The position numbers and the translations under genes were made by a program. Shown here piece after piece: positions 1 through 10,523 of a DNA stretch of 64,000 bases. The stretch's first letter is position 1, and each line of letters starts with the position of its first letter. The notes under the pieces are model-generated. The model was given only the letters and a program-made list of their open reading frames with translations. It was not told where the DNA came from and did not search any database. The stretch covers positions 14,965,177-15,029,176 of the forward strand of contig OX424566.1 in NCBI GenBank assembly GCA_949152475.1, given 5' to 3'. This DNA comes from Terebella lapidaria (lineage: Eukaryota > Annelida > Polychaeta > Terebellida > Terebellidae).

Positions 1-2390
1 CATTGGTAATGCAGTCTGTTTTCAGAACGGCATGTTGATTAGTTTTTACATCACTTGATGGTGTGGTTTGGCGTTAGAGCAATGACACGACAAGCATTAG
101 GTATTTGATCACCACTCGCTATTGGAGTATTTATTCGAAAATATGTATACACTCCTCACGGATTGAGGAAATCTTGGATTATGTTGCCCATAGTAGGTTT
201 GGTCTTCGGCTGGTCTAAAATAAGCAGCTTCCCGATGTTTCCAGTAAACACAGGGTATTCATAAAACGAAAACTGGAAGCAAGTGAAGGATACACATGAC
301 TCACGAGCCCTGGCCTGACCAGCCCGGCCAATAATATTCCCCAGAAATAGGACGTCACGCGTGCTTGACCTTGACGGATGACGCCATGACAGTTAGGATT
401 TAGAGTGAACACATGTTTTAGGCGGCTATTCGTTGGACAACTATGCTGGATGAGATGTTTGAAGTATTTCCCATTTTGAACGGGACCTTACTAAACATAT
501 ATTAGAATCCCAGGAGGCTACGAGTCATGTATATATTTCAACAGTGGCGCACCTGATATTTTTATCCAGAGGGGGGCCAAACTTTCGAAATATCCGAATA
601 TCGATATATTGTGATAGTTAATGTTGTGTATATTATGTGATCGCAAATTATTTTTGCACACTCGTGCAGATGGTACAATAGCGAATTTTCTATCACTCAT
701 CAATTCACCGAAAAGCAAAGAAGCAGCTATACGGCGTGGGGTCTGGGGTCCTTCATCGGGTTCCAGAAGCCAGAGTTTTTTCATGTTCTGTGGTTGCTTC
801 TGAGCTCTCCTCTGGCTCTGAATGAGTAGATCTACTTTTCATTTCCCACAAGCATGCAATTATCTTGTCATGTTGGTATTTGAATATATGTATCTCGAAA
901 TTATACATCATGCCACTTTACATGATTCATTTCACATTAATGAATAATGATATTTAATTGTTATTGTATATAATGTGCCTTGATCGTGTACGGGCACAGT
1001 GAGGAACTCGATAATGAAAGCAGAGACATACCTTCAATATGTTCAATACAGAGGGCGTTTATGCTAGCAGACACACTCCAATCGACGCTGATATAAAAGA
1101 GATTCATTCCTGTATCTGAGAAATATATATTACGATCAATGACATACGCATGTTATGTAATGTTGCACTGTAGCTTAACAGATTTCTGAATAGGGATTTT
1201 TTTTTTAAAAGGGGTGGGAGGTGGGGGGGGGGGGGCTGGAGGACCCTAAATCCCCCAGGTACGACGCCCTTGAACTTCGGCAAAAAGTATACTGACTCTC
1301 GGAATTCGGAATCCACGAATTGTTATCAATGCATTTCGGTGTTAGTGTCAACGCATCATGGAGCATGCAGCAAATAGTCTAAAGCCTTATGATGCCAGAA
1401 GAAAAAAAATCTGGTTGAAACTTCCATCCATGAGTATAGGCGATTTCGATGTAAGGAGATATGATATTCATAACTTTGTGGGATCATGGGATATTGCTGA
1501 AGTTATTTTGATAAAAAAAAATCCTTATTACCGTATTTTTTTCACTTTTTACGATTTTCATTTTCATTTTATGATTTCCGGAATTTCCGACAGAAATGAT
1601 GCCTTGGGAGGTAGCCTTGAGCTACAGAGATATTAGGTGCATTGAAAAATTGTTCGTAATAATTAGGCCTTGTGCTGAATATATATCAGCTGTATACTAA
1701 TGTAAGGGAACTGCTGCACATTTCACTTTCAATAACGTGCATTGGAACGTCTTTCTCTGAAAGATTAACATTTTGTTGTTAGTTCTGCGCGCCGTGATAG
1801 AGAGATTCGGTGTTGAACGCCTCTCTTGGAACTTTCGAAAAAAAGATTCGACGGATAAATGGTTTTGAGGGCCGCTACACGTTATATGTACGACCTACTA
1901 ACGATTCTGTAAGAAACAAATAGAGTATCTAGCAGTACAGCGAATTTGTGCAAATTGTCACAAAGTTCATGGGTATTGTGGTTATATTACCTACAACTAG
2001 CTTAGACAGTTAATTTGTACCTACAGTCATCTATATATGATATACGAATCTCTCAAATAGTCGCAAGTGAGCACGGAATTCGCCCTCAACAGTCACCTTT
2101 CAACTATCATCCGTATCAACTAGCAACGTGTTGAACTTGATGAAAATATGACCTAACTGAGAACTAATTTCAGAAATATTTCCCAATGAACATTTTAAGT
2201 CACTATTCTGTATGATATTATGACATTATCATAATCCTTTCGAGTTATATTTCCGCAAAAAAATTACTGTACAGATTTTTTCTCACATCAGTATGAATCC
2301 AAACCTTACAAGCTACGTATACTGTAGATAACCAATATCAAGTCTAACAACTCACAACATGGATCTTCGATTTAAATTAATGTTGATTAT
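1..2390. other. Host non-coding DNA, no supported gene
   Basis: AT-rich sequence with no long open frame, conserved domain or RNA gene that I can support. The short open frames here have no recognisable motifs. A mixed T/A and G homopolymer run lies near 1198-1232. Exons of host genes too short to recognise could be present. Confidence 0.5.
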
Positions 2391-2394
2391 ATGT

Positions 2395-3060
2395 TATCTA
2401 AAAAGGTATAGTACATGTATTTACCTTTGCTACGAGTCCTGGGTTTCATACCAACTCATTTAATGCCTTGAACAAGCAATATATACATGTACACTAGCGC
2501 AATGGTAGCGTTGTACTTTCACTTTGAGAGAATTCGTAAATAAAAGGACACTCCGAATTATTTACTTGAGCACAAACCTGTCAGATCAGGTAACCGAGAT
2601 GAAGCGCTCGGATGTTGGATTGGTACTTTTTTTTTAAAGTTTAGAGAGGATACATATGCATCAGTCGTTCTTAGGCCATTTATGTACATTATATGTAACA
2701 CCTAGAAGGTATGGATGGTGCAAGCGCCAATTTTGTACTCTTTAGTGTATGTATACATGTAAATACTCCAACCCCACCCCTATCCTGTTTACCATTGCTA
2801 CGACTCCAGGTTTTGATCAAACAATATGTATATATATATATCAGCTTGGCACTTGTATAGTGCTTGGGCACCGTTGCACTTTCACTCTGAGAGAATTTAG
2901 ATAGATGCATTCGAATATAGGCCACTCTTTGATGAATTCTCTACTTGAGTGGCCTCTTGTCAGTTTACGGAGATGAAGCACTCGGATGTTGAATGTCAAG
3001 CTATAAATTATACCGTTTAGAGACGATACCGACGCATCACTTGTTTTTCAGGCCAAATAT
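2395..3060. repeat. Divergent direct repeat, two units of roughly 300 bp
   Basis: The block around 2400-2680 is repeated, with divergence, at about 2740-3060. Shared landmarks in the same order are a Thr/Cys-poor AT stretch, 'gcactttcactctgagag'-type sequence (2513-2530 and 2875-2892), 'gagatgaag..ctcggatgttg' (2597-2617 and 2970-2990), and a shared 'tttagagaggatac'/'tttagagacgatac' motif near 2640-2655 and 3017-3030. It ends about 500 bp before a primer-binding-site-like sequence, so it might belong to an old LTR, but that link is only inference. Confidence 0.5.
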
Positions 3061-3573
3061 CTATCATTGTATGTAAGGCAATTTTGCCCAAAGATCAAGA
3101 CAGGCGTTTTGGCCTTGATTATTGCATATTCAATCCCCGTCAGATTTCAAACTCACGTCACCATAGTGGCGTTTGCTGAATATCGACCGGTTCCACTGTT
3201 TTTAGTATGATGACGTTTTCCGTCGTGATCGTGCGCTGGCAGTGAAAGTACTGGCAGCGACTGGAAATAGGTGAGTTTGGTCTGATCGAGCGCTAATAGC
3301 AGTTCCAGTCCAGTTCCCGTTCAGGCTAGGAAGGAACATACTCCTGGGGGCAACCAATTTGCAGACAGCTTCGAGGGAAAGGCCGGTGTGAACCAAGCTT
3401 GCATGTTGAGCTGCAGGCCCTACCCTGAAGCGGTACAGGCTCTGGCAGTCCGTCAGGCTATATGCAATTGGATCTCGTCCGACAGACCAGTTACCTGAAT
3501 TACGGATGCTGGCAAGGACCGTGCTGAATGGCGGGGTGCATGCACCCTAGAGAGCCAGCGTCAAGCTTTTCAT

Positions 3574-3592
3574 TGGTGCCGTGACCAGGATT
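3574..3592 (+). promoter_or_regulatory. Primer binding site complementary to tRNA-His (LTR element remnant)
   Basis: The sequence TGGTGCCGTGACCAGGATT is the reverse complement of what the 3' end of an animal tRNA-His should be. That is the acceptor strand TCACGGC, the discriminator A and CCA, preceded by a T-stem ending CCTGG. It directly follows CAT, as expected just after the CA end of a 5' LTR. The LTR that should end at 3572 could not be matched to any other LTR in the window. Confidence 0.7.
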
Positions 3593-3598
3593 AGTCTG

Positions 3599-3613
3599 AT
3601 GACGAACCACTTT

Positions 3614-3659
<46 letters not shown>

Positions 3660-4756
3660 ATTGGACTGCTCTTGAGATGGTGACAAATGACACCCAACAC
3701 ACCCGTTCACATGAGGAGAAGGAGTCGACCCGCGAGGGCCTAGATTCCACCAGAGGTGATTGGAGCACTCTGCCAGACCAGCCCCTGTCCAGAGAGCCCT
3801 CCCCGTCCTCCACTGAGATCGCATCCATGGACAGGTCTCAAGCGCCGCCGGCCCTCCAGTACCTACTGCCTGCCGGGTTAATGTCTGATGACCTGAGACA
3901 GATAGGTGCCACTGTAGGTTCTGGCGATGGACTGAACTGTCCCACCGTGTCTCAGATGCCGGAGATGCCACCAGGATCTATGGCCGATTCCTCTCAGGAG
4001 CCCGGTCGAAGGTTGCAGAGTTGCCGCATCGGAGCAATGTCCCAGAGACTGTGGTGCCCACGAGGCCGCGGGCCTCCTGCCCCCATCACTATGGTCGAGT
4101 TAGCTCTGTATGGCCGCTACAAATGTGGCCGGTGGCCTACCTACAATAGGCGACGGGACGACCGATCTCGTTCTCCCCCTCCTCATCGACAGAGACCCTC
4201 CGAGGAACTGTCAGAATGAGAGTAGAGATTAATCCAGAACGTTATTGCCGAGTATGTGTGAATCACTCGAAGATTCGGCCCAGAGTACGCCACTTCTACC
4301 CCTGTGGGAACTGCTCTAGCCGGACCTTCGGCTGCGTTCCCTGCCTCAAATCCGTTGTTGATGCCGGCACCCCAGTATCTGAAACCGACACCAACATCGC
4401 GACTTGGGACAAGTACGCTGACTTCGGCAACACTTGGCCCTGCACCAATGCTGTCCATCAGTGTGCTGGGATCTACTGGAATGTATGGCATGTCCGGGTA
4501 TGGTTGGCAACCTGTGGCCTCGGCTACTGGTTACGCCGACCCTTCTAGCCATCCTAGTGTATACATGGGCGGACAGGCAGGACTTCTACTTTGGACTACT
4601 ATTTCTAGTCAAGGTCCTGTAGCCCTTCCGATGATGGCCAAGGTCCCTGGTCCGAACCATAGCCCGCCGGCCAGACCTGGACTGACCTCGGTTCGTCTGT
4701 CCAGCAGCAGTGATGGCCAGTGGCGTGCCGCCGACCACACCGCAAGCTCCGGTTAG
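3599..4756 (+). pseudogene. Decayed gag-like region after the tRNA-His PBS
   Basis: An ATG at 3599, only seven bases past the primer-binding site, opens a frame to 4219. The same frame then has stops at 4217, 4223 and 4262 and reopens to 4756 (TAG at 4754-4756). The product is rich in Ser, Pro, Gly, Met and Tyr, with a later Pro/Gly/Tyr stretch (about 4300-4600) that resembles the low-complexity N-terminal half of the intact Gag at 7108. Two relatives support its being a mobile element. A piece at 22722-23000 is about 90% identical to 4194-4510. A minus-strand fragment at 57.7-59.7 kb has similar protein, including a GWQP[VM]ASA motif. No capsid, protease or RT follows, so this copy is truncated near 4760. 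Function cannot be assigned beyond gag-like. Confidence 0.55.
3616..3657. repeat. (TC)21 microsatellite inside the gag-like frame
   Basis: An uninterrupted 42-base TC repeat, encoding alternating Leu-Ser in the frame starting at 3599. Its length will probably vary between individuals. Confidence 0.95.
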
Positions 4757-6287
4757 GACTCGCCTGAAGATGCTTCGTTTAAAGATAATTCGGACAAATT
4801 TCGTCAGAATTTTTTTTCAAAATTCGTCAGTTTATGTATGAAGTAGTACTGGGATGATAGGTGGAAAAAAAATATATAAGTCACCGAACTAGTTTTCGAG
4901 TTATGATAGCGTTTTGAACATGTGTTTTGTATTGATTTTATAATGGGAGTGAATGGGCAAATGCAAATTTCGATCATTCTTAATGCAAAAGAAACAAATA
5001 CAGTTGTCATATACCGCTGATTTTTAGGTCACCGGATCAAGCAAAACGCAGTAACTGCCAGAATGTTGTTTTGGAGAAATTCACACTTTTGTGTTTTTAG
5101 TATTTAACTAGATAACACTTAGTTCAATAAAAATTGTTCTTGTTTTGATTATTTGGATCAATGGTGATAATTAACAATCTACTGGCCAAATATAATACGA
5201 CTTATAAAATTAAAGATATGAGAGAAACTGTTCTTTGTCTGGATATTACCCAGTAAGTTATCATGGTAATAATCGGGAAAAAAGCAGTATCTTGAAAATA
5301 TGCATCTTGTGTTGCACAATCCGGGCATTCAAGTGTTTTTTTCCGATTGTGTTGAATGAACTATTTCGGAAAAAAACTATGATCCACGACCTCTCTAGAA
5401 AAATTGGAACAATATTGATAGAAATACATGAGAATCAACCTCAGGCAGGGGCGCCGGAAGTGGAAGCATGGACACCAAAGGGTGAAGCCCCGCTGAGAGG
5501 ATCTGGGGAATGACCTTGAGTTACATGTAGAATATTAAACTATCGTTACCATGGTTGTGCGATACCTAACCTAAAGTGTGGATCACAAACAAACGTTGAC
5601 ACTATCGTTACCATGGTTGCCCTTTTTCTCTATGGTAAGTTAGGGTTTGGACAATTCGTGATTTCGCGACCCTATAGGCCTACTGGCAAAAATTATTATG
5701 GTGAAGTCGAGAAATCATGTCTTTTTATACCACTTACAATATAATTAGATAGTTATGTCCTTATAGATTTGATATACTGAAACCAATGCTGATGAACATA
5801 TGCGTGTTGAATTCGTGTATAAAATAAATCACTAAATCTGACACTGCAGGACGAAATCGGATTCTCTGATTCTTGTACAATAGACTGATCGTCAACGTGG
5901 AAATGATCCTAATGATCAAACCCGTGACAAAAACAATTGCAAACTTACTGCAGCCAAGATATGAAATGATGTATAAGCAATTGTATGCTTACTCCTGCAT
6001 CTTGAAAACGCCATGTTTGAAAACAAAAACTAAAAATATGTTTGAACACGAAAATACAGGTCGAAACAATAGAGGAATTTCAGATTTAGTCCGCCTGATA
6101 AATGACCGACGTACGCTTGGAAACGCCCACAAACAGCCAGAGAAAAACCCCTTCAGCTTCTGGGGCCCGCAGACCCCAGGCCTATTCTATATTAGTCAGG
6201 GGGGCTTAGTCAAATAATTGTTCAAATTGGGTTACAAGCACAATTTTTGGATCAGACCCCGCAGGCCCCAGGCCTTTGATATATATG
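4757..6287. other. Host non-coding DNA between two LTR-element insertions
   Basis: AT-rich, with no gene supported. Around 6150-6180 there is a short motif ('agcttctggggc' followed by 'cagacccc') that recurs at 19864-19900, beyond the large retrotransposon. This suggests an older dispersed repeat into which the retrotransposon may have inserted nearby. The last bases (6281-6287) are an AT dinucleotide run ending TATG, the target site of the retrotransposon. Confidence 0.5.
6284..6287. repeat. Target-site duplication, left copy (TATG)
   Basis: TATG immediately before the 5' LTR. The matching copy follows the 3' LTR at 19609-19612. The site lies in an AT dinucleotide run, so one extra base on either side could also be shared. 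Confidence 0.8.
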
Positions 6288-6566
6288 TGTAGTAATTTTA
6301 GCGACTGTAACCCCCGTCCCTCCCGCGCATACATATTTCACAACAAACATTCATTCTACATGACTTACATACAGGACAGGTACAGACTATACGATCACAA
6401 GCATAAACTCCATGTAGTCATGGTTACATACACAGGTCAATCCACATGCACTTGCGGCCTTATTCATTCGGTACATCGACCCAGTTAGTTTCGGCCTTGA
6501 CCTTCACAAGCACCAACTTCTAAACATAGAACATGACACACCCACCGCTCACATCACGTGCACAGA

Positions 6567-6572
6567 TATAAG
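6567..6572 (+). promoter_or_regulatory. Candidate LTR TATA box
   Basis: TATAAG in a CACAGATATAAGC context in the middle of the LTR, about 380 bp before the candidate polyadenylation signal. The same bases are kept in the 3' LTR. No transcription start evidence is available. Confidence 0.4.
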
Positions 6573-6948
6573 CATAACAAGTCTCGTTCACGCGCCGGGG
6601 AAACCCACTTTCCCGGTGAGATCAGCACACATCAGCACATACATGACCAATCACAACACCGCATGCATTTGGCGGGAAAGTCTACACCACATGTTGCCGG
6701 CCACACAGTTTTGCTAAAAGTTGAGAAGTGGATGTCCTCATGAGCAGACGTGTTTCTAAGTTGTGGCCGTGATTGAAAAGCGAAGGCCTAACACGAGGAC
6801 TACTAGATATTGAACTGTGCTATTCATATGTTGGATTGTTCAAAGGACTAAATATCGAGGATATAGTATTGTCGACTGGGGAAATCACCGGACGTAGGTG
6901 TGTTTGCGGCCTTGTAGTGTGATTGAGACATTGTCGGCTTTCATCCCA

Positions 6949-6954
6949 AATAAA
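6949..6954 (+). promoter_or_regulatory. Candidate LTR polyadenylation signal
   Basis: AATAAA, 91 bases before the LTR end and conserved in the 3' LTR, where it would direct 3'-end formation of the genomic transcript. Confidence 0.55.
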
Positions 6955-7045
6955 CTATTGAACTGCTACTGCCGGCCTTGTGATTTAGCACAGCGATCAC
7001 AGACATTTCGGCCTAATATCGGCCATGGAACGATATTTATCACAT

Positions 7046-7065
7046 TGGCGCCGTTCGACCAGGAT
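7046..7065 (+). promoter_or_regulatory. Primer binding site (tRNA-His-like, altered)
   Basis: TGGCGCCGTTCGACCAGGAT starts two bases after the LTR. It matches the tRNA-His PBS seen at 3574 (TGGTGCCGTGACCAGGAT) except for one substitution, a 2-base insertion and a neighbouring change. Its position and TGG start fit a PBS; the exact primer tRNA is less sure than for the related remnant. Confidence 0.7.
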
Positions 7066-7107
7066 CTGAGCTAGTCTCGGATTACTGACCCTAACTTACC
7101 GGCAGTG

Positions 7108-9681
7108 ATGGCATTGACCCCGGGAGCGTTCCGAGGTGAGTCGGCCGACCAGACAGATGAAGAAGTCACGTTCAACCCGACCTTCCGACCTTCCGGCCCC
7201 CGCTCAGTTGTTATGAGCGACACAGTTCCGTTGTCACAGGAACAACAACCGACCGGCCTGTTCGACTCCATGGACGAACATTCGACCCTGAGATCGTCTT
7301 CGCCGCCCGTCGACCTGATACAGGAGTTCCTCGACGAAGACCCGCTCGCACCTCAACACACAGTAAGTGACATTTTGAGTGCACACGCTAGGGCGTATTC
7401 GGCAACGTCGGCCAGAACAATCCAGAGACTATTGAACTCTGCCGACAGAAACTATACGCGCTCACGTCAAAGAGCGAGCGTATATCGTGCTACCGACCCA
7501 GAACAGTTATCAGTGAACGTTCGGCCGGTAACCATAGACACATCAATGGTTACACACCCACCGAGTGACTCTCGGATACGACAGTGGGTTTGTCAGTCTG
7601 ACAATGTTCCGGAATCGGTCCCGCCAAGCGCTTATTCGGTAGATCGGCCACTGGCGCCGTCAACGACGCCGAGACGACACGACCCCGCGACTGAGACGTA
7701 CTCGCGCATACCGACCGAGCCAACGGTGGTAGAGTACACACAACCCGGCCAGGCGAGAGTAACGAAAGAGAACATCCCGGCGACGACCGATGCCCCGATC
7801 GTGACACCTCTACGACCGCAACGACCCAGCGACCCGACGACGGAATTTCGCGCCACCACACGGCAAGCGCGACTTCGGCAACCACCACCGACATCAAGTC
7901 GCCGACCTCACGACTCCGACATGCCGGCCTCCGACTCGCGCCCCCTCGCGCCGACCGCTTCCCGACCGTCGCCGACCGACGGAGAACAGCCGCGCTTCGC
8001 CTCGCCGCAAGACCCAGTTGTGTCTGCTCCGGCAGAAAGTGTTGTACCCATGATCGGACCTCCGATCTCTCAGCCAATCGGCTACACCACTGGATACGGT
8101 GTATCGCCAGTCGGATACCCTGGCGCAACAAGCGGTGTTTCAACTGGAGTAGCTGTCGGATACTACCAACCACCTGTCGGCTATATGAACCCACCACCCG
8201 GATACGGTGGCGTTCCAAGTGTGATGGCTGACACCGGCTATCATGGTGCACAAACCGGATTAGTGTACCATGGTGTAGGCCCAGACGGATCGACATACCG
8301 ATATCCACCGCCGGCTGTTATCCCACCCTCAGTCGGGATACCATGGGTGACGCCACCATACAGTCAAACGGCCCCTGTCGCACCAATAGCGTACGACCCC
8401 AACAGCATTCCGGCACCACCCGCTACTTCGCCCGCCGTCTCCGCGACAACAGCACCGACCGCACCCGCTAACACGACCTCGGCAGCTCCGATTGTTACGA
8501 CTTCAACTGCTCCGGCTGTCACGCCAACGACGGCTCCCGTCACAACAACGCCGACTGTGGTGAGCGTCGACACGCCCACGCCCCAGAGACTCACGTCTGA
8601 GCCCCAACCGTTAGCAATGGCTAAAACGGCTCAATGGCGTGCGACCTTCAAGGAGGGCAATCTCACACAGTACATACGGAGCTTCGAGCAATTCACTACG
8701 GCCTTCACATATTCCGACCTCAATAAAACAACGACCTTCCGGAGTACGCTGCGCGGCCGCGCCGAAGCGTTAGCTCTGAACATTCCGGTCGAGACTCCCT
8801 GGGAGGAGTTTCGTTGTCAGCTCTTGGAGGGCTGGGAACCCGCACCTCGTCGGCAGTCCAAACGGGACGATTTTCCGTTTCTAAAAAGAGAACGGAAGGA
8901 GAATGCGGAACATTACTTAGAGCGGCTTCAAGCTCTGGCTGAGCAAGTGTTTGACGATGTCACGCCAGAGTCCCGGCAACGAACAGTAATCTCCCAGTTC
9001 GTCAACGGCCAACCCGACCACATTGCCGACAGACTGTGCGTGTTCACTTTCCATAGTTACGGTGAAGCGCTGACGGCCGTCCTCAAAGCTGAAAGTCGTC
9101 AGCAACGGACAAACAGAGATCGTCAGAGGAGCACACGACGTGCCGACATCTCCGTGAGCGGATACCCGGATGATGATTGTGTCGACCAAGAACTGTCTTG
9201 TGCTATGGGACAGATCAATCAGGGAGGAACACCGACCCCTGAACAAGTTGCGGCTTATTACGACCCTGCCGACAGTGACACGACCGGCCTTCAAGGATGT
9301 GAAGAACATTCTGTGCCAGCCTGTTCACGCGAATGGGTGGCGGAAGCTTTCCAGAGCGTCCTTAGCGACGAGAATGGACTCTGTGAGGAGACAGCTATCT
9401 ATTCCGTCCTACGAACTACGGCCCCGACTAAAGGTGATTGGCCTCCACAGCCCGGACGACCAGCCGTATGCTTCTTCTGCAAGAAGCCCGGCCATCGCTG
9501 GATGCGGTGTTTCCGACTTAAAGACGTCTTAGTGCGCAATGGCATGAAGCCACTAACTTTTCGACCTAAAGGTGCTGGTACTGACCGAAGGACAGATCAA
9601 GTATTGTCAGTACCTAACCAAATCGGCAACCAAACCAAGTCGGCCCCGACAGAGCCAACGGCTCAGTCGTTAAACCAGTAG
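7108..9681 (+). CDS. Gag polyprotein of the retrotransposon
   Basis: 857 residues from ATG 7108. Residues 1 to about 500 are Pro/Thr/Ser-rich and presumably disordered, with Gly-Tyr-Pro motifs around residues 320-400. From about 504 to 690 there is a folded, charged region typical of a Ty3/gypsy capsid: a tryptophan-containing start, an 'F-T-YSDL'-type segment, and an ERK..AEHYLERL helix resembling the retrotransposon-gag domain. Arg-rich residues follow, and near the C terminus a zinc knuckle, C788-x2-C791-x4-H796-x4-C801 (CFFCKKPGHRWMRC), for RNA binding. Gag should form the particle and package the RNA. The long disordered N terminus is unusual. The frame ends at TAG 9679-9681, six bases after a slippery heptamer. 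Confidence 0.93.
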   Translation: MALTPGAFRGESADQTDEEVTFNPTFRPSGPRSVVMSDTVPLSQEQQPTGLFDSMDEHSTLRSSSPPVDLIQEFLDEDPLAPQHTVSDILSAHARAYSATSARTIQRLLNSADRNYTRSRQRASVYRATDPEQLSVNVRPVTIDTSMVTHPPSDSRIRQWVCQSDNVPESVPPSAYSVDRPLAPSTTPRRHDPATETYSRIPTEPTVVEYTQPGQARVTKENIPATTDAPIVTPLRPQRPSDPTTEFRATTRQARLRQPPPTSSRRPHDSDMPASDSRPLAPTASRPSPTDGEQPRFASPQDPVVSAPAESVVPMIGPPISQPIGYTTGYGVSPVGYPGATSGVSTGVAVGYYQPPVGYMNPPPGYGGVPSVMADTGYHGAQTGLVYHGVGPDGSTYRYPPPAVIPPSVGIPWVTPPYSQTAPVAPIAYDPNSIPAPPATSPAVSATTAPTAPANTTSAAPIVTTSTAPAVTPTTAPVTTTPTVVSVDTPTPQRLTSEPQPLAMAKTAQWRATFKEGNLTQYIRSFEQFTTAFTYSDLNKTTTFRSTLRGRAEALALNIPVETPWEEFRCQLLEGWEPAPRRQSKRDDFPFLKRERKENAEHYLERLQALAEQVFDDVTPESRQRTVISQFVNGQPDHIADRLCVFTFHSYGEALTAVLKAESRQQRTNRDRQRSTRRADISVSGYPDDDCVDQELSCAMGQINQGGTPTPEQVAAYYDPADSDTTGLQGCEEHSVPACSREWVAEAFQSVLSDENGLCEETAIYSVLRTTAPTKGDWPPQPGRPAVCFFCKKPGHRWMRCFRLKDVLVRNGMKPLTFRPKGAGTDRRTDQVLSVPNQIGNQTKSAPTEPTAQSLNQ
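7133..7141 (+). promoter_or_regulatory. Consensus 5' splice donor inside the start of gag
   Basis: GAG|GTGAGT (cut after 7135), 28 bases into the gag reading frame. This is a near-perfect metazoan donor. Splicing from here to an acceptor upstream of 15593 would give a subgenomic mRNA for ORF3 and ORF4, as retroviruses do for env. Whether it is used is inference. Confidence 0.4.
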
Positions 9682-9710
9682 TGGAAGGTGCTGCGGAGCA
9701 AGGACCTTCC
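9669..9710 (+). promoter_or_regulatory. Programmed -1 ribosomal frameshift signal, gag to pro
   Basis: The heptamer GTTAAAC (9669-9675) is in register with gag codons as G_TTA_AAC. It is followed by 7 bases (9676-9682), then GGAAGGT (9683-9689), a 14-base loop and ACCTTCC (9704-9710), a perfect 7-bp stem. The pro frame is open only from 9618, so the slip must occur in the 64-base overlap, and this is the obvious site. GUUAAAC is an established slippery sequence in nidoviruses (equine arteritis virus). Function here is inferred from geometry. Confidence 0.8.
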
Positions 9711-10523
9711 GGGCAACAGAACAATGTTACATGCTCCACACCTGCGGTTGTCGTAACTACCAAACCAACAGTACCAACAGTTACGACCCCACAGCCGGCC
9801 CAGCCCACACCTCAGCTCCTTGAAGGGGTGTGTACCAAGTGTCGAACTCCGACTCCAAAGCCGGCTCGCCCTCATGAAGGGGTGTCCGCGCCACTTCCAC
9901 AACGGCCTCCACGGGAAAATCGTCGTCCTGAAGGGGTGTCGCCCCCGACCGCCAACGGCACCGGAACAGATAGTATGTCTGAGGTGGAGTGGATCTCCGA
10001 TGACGGAGGGTTCTACGCGTTCCCATTCGGACCGGAATCCAAATTGCCGCCGCTGCACACACTTTTCAAGCCACCGCCGGACGACCCCGCAGTTCCGGCC
10101 GTCATAGACAATTCGAGAGCGGCACATGAGTGCTGGAAGTTATCGGTACGCGTCGGGGATAAGAAAATACAAGCTGTGCTCGACTCCGGAGCGCAAATCT
10201 CTTTGCTCCGACGCGATCAGCTCCGACACGTCCCCGCCGATCAACGACAGCTACAGCCTACTTCGGCCACGATTCGTGACGTCAACGGACAGTCAAGCCC
10301 AATCGATGGACTGATCGACCTCCCAATTCAGGTCGGGACCAACCATATGATTGTGACATTTTATGTAGCTGACATCCACGACGCCATGATACTCGGCATG
10401 AACTTTTTCCGGCAAGCCCACGCTGTAGTGAATTACGGCGCAGGAACAATACAGGTACACAAAGAAATCCTGTTTGCGCACAAGGACATTGAAGCCAATG
10501 TTGTTAGAATGGCAGTGCGCTGA
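9675..10523 (+). CDS. Retrotransposon aspartic protease (pro), reached by -1 frameshift
   Basis: The frame lies -1 to gag and is entered at codon CCA 9675 after the slip. About 282 residues follow, ending at TGA 10521-10523. The first half is Pro/Thr-rich and contains three Glu-Gly-Val codon triplets that coincide with polypurine-tract-like decamers. The catalytic motif D170-S-G (VLDSGAQISLL, codon 10182) is that of retropepsins, and the ILGMNFF segment near residue 240 fits the second conserved ILG of the fold. The enzyme would cleave the polyproteins during particle maturation. The frame downstream of the TGA stays open, without shift, straight into reverse transcriptase. Confidence 0.88.
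   Translation, partial: PVVEGAAEQGPSGQQNNVTCSTPAVVVTTKPTVPTVTTPQPAQPTPQLLEGVCTKCRTPTPKPARPHEGVSAPLPQRPPRENRRPEGVSPPTANGTGTDSMSEVEWISDDGGFYAFPFGPESKLPPLHTLFKPPPDDPAVPAVIDNSRAAHECWKLSVRVGDKKIQAVLDSGAQISLLRRDQLRHVPADQRQLQPTSATIRDVNGQSSPIDGLIDLPIQVGTNHMIVTFYVADIHDAMILGMNFFRQAHAVVNYGAGTIQVHKEILFAHKDIEANVVRMAVR
9822..9939 (+). repeat. Three internal copies of the polypurine-tract decamer
   Basis: GAAGGGGTGT occurs at 9822-9831, 9876-9885 and 9930-9939, exactly 54 bases apart, while the sequence between is not conserved. The same decamer at 18840-18849 lies just before the 3' LTR. All three are read as Glu-Gly-Val with identical codons. Confidence 0.9.

Larger units (their letters stand above)
6288..7044 (+). 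repeat. 5' LTR
   Basis: 757 bp, beginning TGTAGTAATT and ending TTTATCACA. It holds a candidate TATA box and a polyadenylation signal (listed separately). It is nearly identical to 18852-19608 and clearly related to the 774-bp LTR at 23147-23920. Confidence 0.95.

Noticed and set aside
1198..1232. T/A and G homopolymer runs as a functional structure
   Set aside because: Simple low-complexity tract; similar C or G runs occur near 23490, 33865, 39630 and 61270 without shared context.
6558..6743. 61-codon frame in both LTRs as a gene
   Set aside because: It is identical in both LTRs simply because the LTRs are; no start context or domain.
7550..8308. 252-codon minus-strand open frame opposite gag
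   Set aside because: It lies wholly inside the gag coding region with its codon bias mirrored; no motif or start context supports it.
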